Positions 4,914 through 6,181 of a stretch of 6,181 nucleotides of DNA are shown one piece after another. Numbering within the stretch: the first letter of the stretch is position 1; each line of letters opens with the position of its first letter. A program made the position numbers and the translations under genes. The DNA lies in contig JALSOY010000267.1 in NCBI GenBank assembly GCA_026986235.1, positions 1-6,181 of the forward strand, written 5' to 3'. The notes under the pieces are model-generated. The model saw only the letters and a list, made by a program, of their open reading frames with translations, searched no databases and was not told the DNA's origin. The DNA comes from Caldifarciminota bacterium (GTDB taxonomy: Bacteria; Hydrothermota; Hydrothermia; B15-G9; WFZT01).

Positions 4914-6098
4914 ATGAAATGGGTGCCAGATGAAGAAGTAAATCGAAGAATAGAAAACCTCAGAAAAAACATGAATGGAATCGATGCTGTGCTTATCCTA
5001 CAGAATGTGGATATGTTTTATTTTTCAGGAACCGTACAGCAGGGCTTTATATTTGTTCCTGCCAGTGGAGATCCTCTATTTTTTGTGAGAAGGATACCCG
5101 AGAGAGCAAAGGATGAGACCCCTCTTGAGGTAATACCTATAAAAGGGCTCAGAGATGCCGGTAAAATTTTGAGCGACTTTAAAGTGAAAATTCTGGGAAT
5201 GGAATGGGATGTCGTTCCCGTAGCGATCCATAAAAGGTATTTAAAACTCTTTGAAAATGCAGAAAGTGTGGATATCTCGGGTACCATTCGGGACCTCAGG
5301 AAGATAAAAACGCCCTTCGAGCAGGCAAAAATAAGAAAGGCGGCGGAAATTACAAAAGAAGTTATAGAAGAGGTGAAGTCACATCTAAAAAGAGGTATGA
5401 CAGAGTGGGAACTCATAAGTTTAATAGAGTATCTTGCAAAACTCAGGGGCCATCTTGGACCCACGAGAATGAGGGCCTTTGGACAGGAACTATTTTTTGG
5501 ACATGTCCTCTCAGATACGAGTGGTGGAGTATCTGCCTATGCTGATGCTCCTACCGGTGGATATGGAAGACACCCCACTCTCGGACACGGAGCAACCAGC
5601 AGACCACTCCGAGAAAATACCCCCATTGATGTCGATTTTATGGTAAATTATGAAGGGTATCTGTCAGATCAAACGAGGATCTTCGTCATTGGAAAGTTAT
5701 CACCTGAACTCGTAAAGGGGTATGAATTTACAAAGAATCTCATTCGTGAACTCGAAGGGATGATCAGACCCGGGACCCTTGCCTCAGAAATTTACGATCA
5801 TGCGGTAAAAAGGGCAGAAGTAGAAGGATATAAGGAAAACTTCATGGGTTATGGACCTTACAAAGTGAGTTTTGTGGGGCACGGAGTGGGTCTTGAAGTT
5901 GACGAGTATCCATTTATTGCACGGGGGTTTGACATGCCACTTGAGGCGGGGATGGTTTTTGCACTGGAACCCAAACTCATATTTCCCGGTAAAGGGATGG
6001 TGGGGATAGAAAACACCTATCTTGTTACAGACTCGGGATTTGAGAAGTTAACCACTTCAGATGAGAACATCCACTATGTGAGGTTTAAGGAGGGATAA
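4914..6098 (+). CDS. M24 family metallopeptidase (Xaa-Pro aminopeptidase/dipeptidase type)
   Basis: A cytoplasmic two-metal peptidase of 394 aa with the pita-bread fold; relatives cleave the bond before proline in peptides or Xaa-Pro dipeptides. Residues 1 to about 130 form a creatinase-like N-terminal domain and about 135-394 the catalytic domain. All five expected metal ligands are visible: Asp241 (IDVDF), Asp252 (SDQTR), His323 (GHGVG), Glu352 (LEPK) and Glu366 (GIENTY). The D-D spacing of 11, H-E of 29 and E-E of 14 are typical of prolidases. His225 in LGHGATSRP is in the region of the substrate-binding histidine. The segment FGQELFFGHVLSD (189-201) and the GGYGRHP stretch mark a less-studied M24 subgroup, so PepQ or PepP cannot be chosen with confidence. 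There is no signal peptide. It is co-transcribed with the LOG-like gene (1-nt gap) and ends in TAA just before a strong terminator. Confidence 0.93.
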   Translation: MKWVPDEEVNRRIENLRKNMNGIDAVLILQNVDMFYFSGTVQQGFIFVPASGDPLFFVRRIPERAKDETPLEVIPIKGLRDAGKILSDFKVKILGMEWDVVPVAIHKRYLKLFENAESVDISGTIRDLRKIKTPFEQAKIRKAAEITKEVIEEVKSHLKRGMTEWELISLIEYLAKLRGHLGPTRMRAFGQELFFGHVLSDTSGGVSAYADAPTGGYGRHPTLGHGATSRPLRENTPIDVDFMVNYEGYLSDQTRIFVIGKLSPELVKGYEFTKNLIRELEGMIRPGTLASEIYDHAVKRAEVEGYKENFMGYGPYKVSFVGHGVGLEVDEYPFIARGFDMPLEAGMVFALEPKLIFPGKGMVGIENTYLVTDSGFEKLTTSDENIHYVRFKEG

Positions 6099-6099
6099 A

Positions 6100-6142
6100 G
6101 GGGGCGGAGGCTTCGCCGGCGAAGCCTCCGCCCCCAGTTTTT
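6100..6142 (+). terminator. Rho-independent terminator with perfect 18-bp palindrome
   Basis: Bases 6100-6117 and 6118-6135 are exact reverse complements (36-nt perfect palindrome, GGGGGCGGAGGCTTCGCC and its mirror), followed by AG and TTTTT (6138-6142). In RNA it would form a stem of about 16 bp closed by CCGG. It starts one base after the peptidase stop codon. The minus-strand side has only a weak T stretch (TTTAT), so bidirectional use is possible but less certain. Confidence 0.92.
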
Positions 6143-6181
6143 CTAACACTCGTCTGATTCTTCTATTATAATCGCTCCGCT
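6143..6181 (-). CDS. Possible C-terminal end of a convergent gene (5' partial)
   Basis: On the minus strand the frame entering at 6181 reads SGAIIIEESDEC and stops at TAG (6145-6143), just before the palindromic terminator. A stop placed exactly at a shared terminator is what a converging gene would show. Only 12 codons are visible and a second frame is also open here, so this is weak. No family can be assigned. Confidence 0.3.
   Translation of the reverse strand, partial: SGAIIIEESDEC

Noticed and set aside
6171..6176. TATAAT as a promoter for a gene to the right
   Set aside because: No -35-like hexamer is found 16-18 nt upstream, and the window ends 5 bases later.

Overview
The window is bacterial chromosomal DNA of moderate GC content, probably from a poorly cultivated lineage with a two-membrane envelope. 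Three things point that way: a gene end at the left edge that resembles a type IX secretion C-terminal sorting domain (typical of Bacteroidota/FCB-related phyla), a lipoprotein with beta-barrel-like strands, and Shine-Dalgarno sites of the GGAGG/GAGGT type. The phylum cannot be fixed from this sequence.

Layout. 1-225: 3' end of a + strand gene with the sorting-domain-like tail. 226-577: no gene; a cluster of imperfect hairpins built on AATCCCCCTT/AAGGGGGATT. 578-699: a good promoter and tRNA-Ala(TGC). 705-3844, all on the minus strand: a tRNA cluster in the order Thr(TGT)-Tyr(GTA)-Gly(TCC)-Thr(GGT), followed 8 nt later by a small lipoprotein gene, a TsaC/YwlC-LMW phosphatase fusion, and rlmN. 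These are packed so tightly (gaps of 8, 2 and about 0 nt) that they look like one operon driven by the tRNA promoter at 3877-3905. 3906-4406: no gene; a second cluster of the same hairpins. 4407-6142: a two-gene + strand operon (a LOG/DprA-related Rossmann protein and an M24 metallopeptidase), with a promoter that predicts a leaderless mRNA and a perfect 36-nt palindromic terminator. 6143-6181: possibly the last codons of a converging gene.

How the genes work together. The minus-strand operon has a translation theme. TsaC makes the threonylcarbamoyl-AMP used for t6A37 on ANN-decoding tRNAs, and two such tRNAs (both tRNA-Thr) are in the same transcription unit. RlmN methylates 23S rRNA A2503 and A37 of some other tRNAs. 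The phosphatase half carries the CTGNTCRS loop seen in the arginine phosphatase YwlE. The tRNA order and anticodons match the E. coli thrU-tyrU-glyT-thrT-tufB operon, but where tuf would be expected there is the lipoprotein-tsaC-rlmN unit.

The most unusual features are this tuf-less tRNA operon, the TsaC-phosphatase fusion, and a modular 84-88 bp composite palindrome. Two near-identical copies of that palindrome lie in opposite orientation on either side of the tRNA/rlmN block, with further half and partial copies nearby, like a BIME/REP-type family. I see no CRISPR array, transposase, integrase or phage gene.
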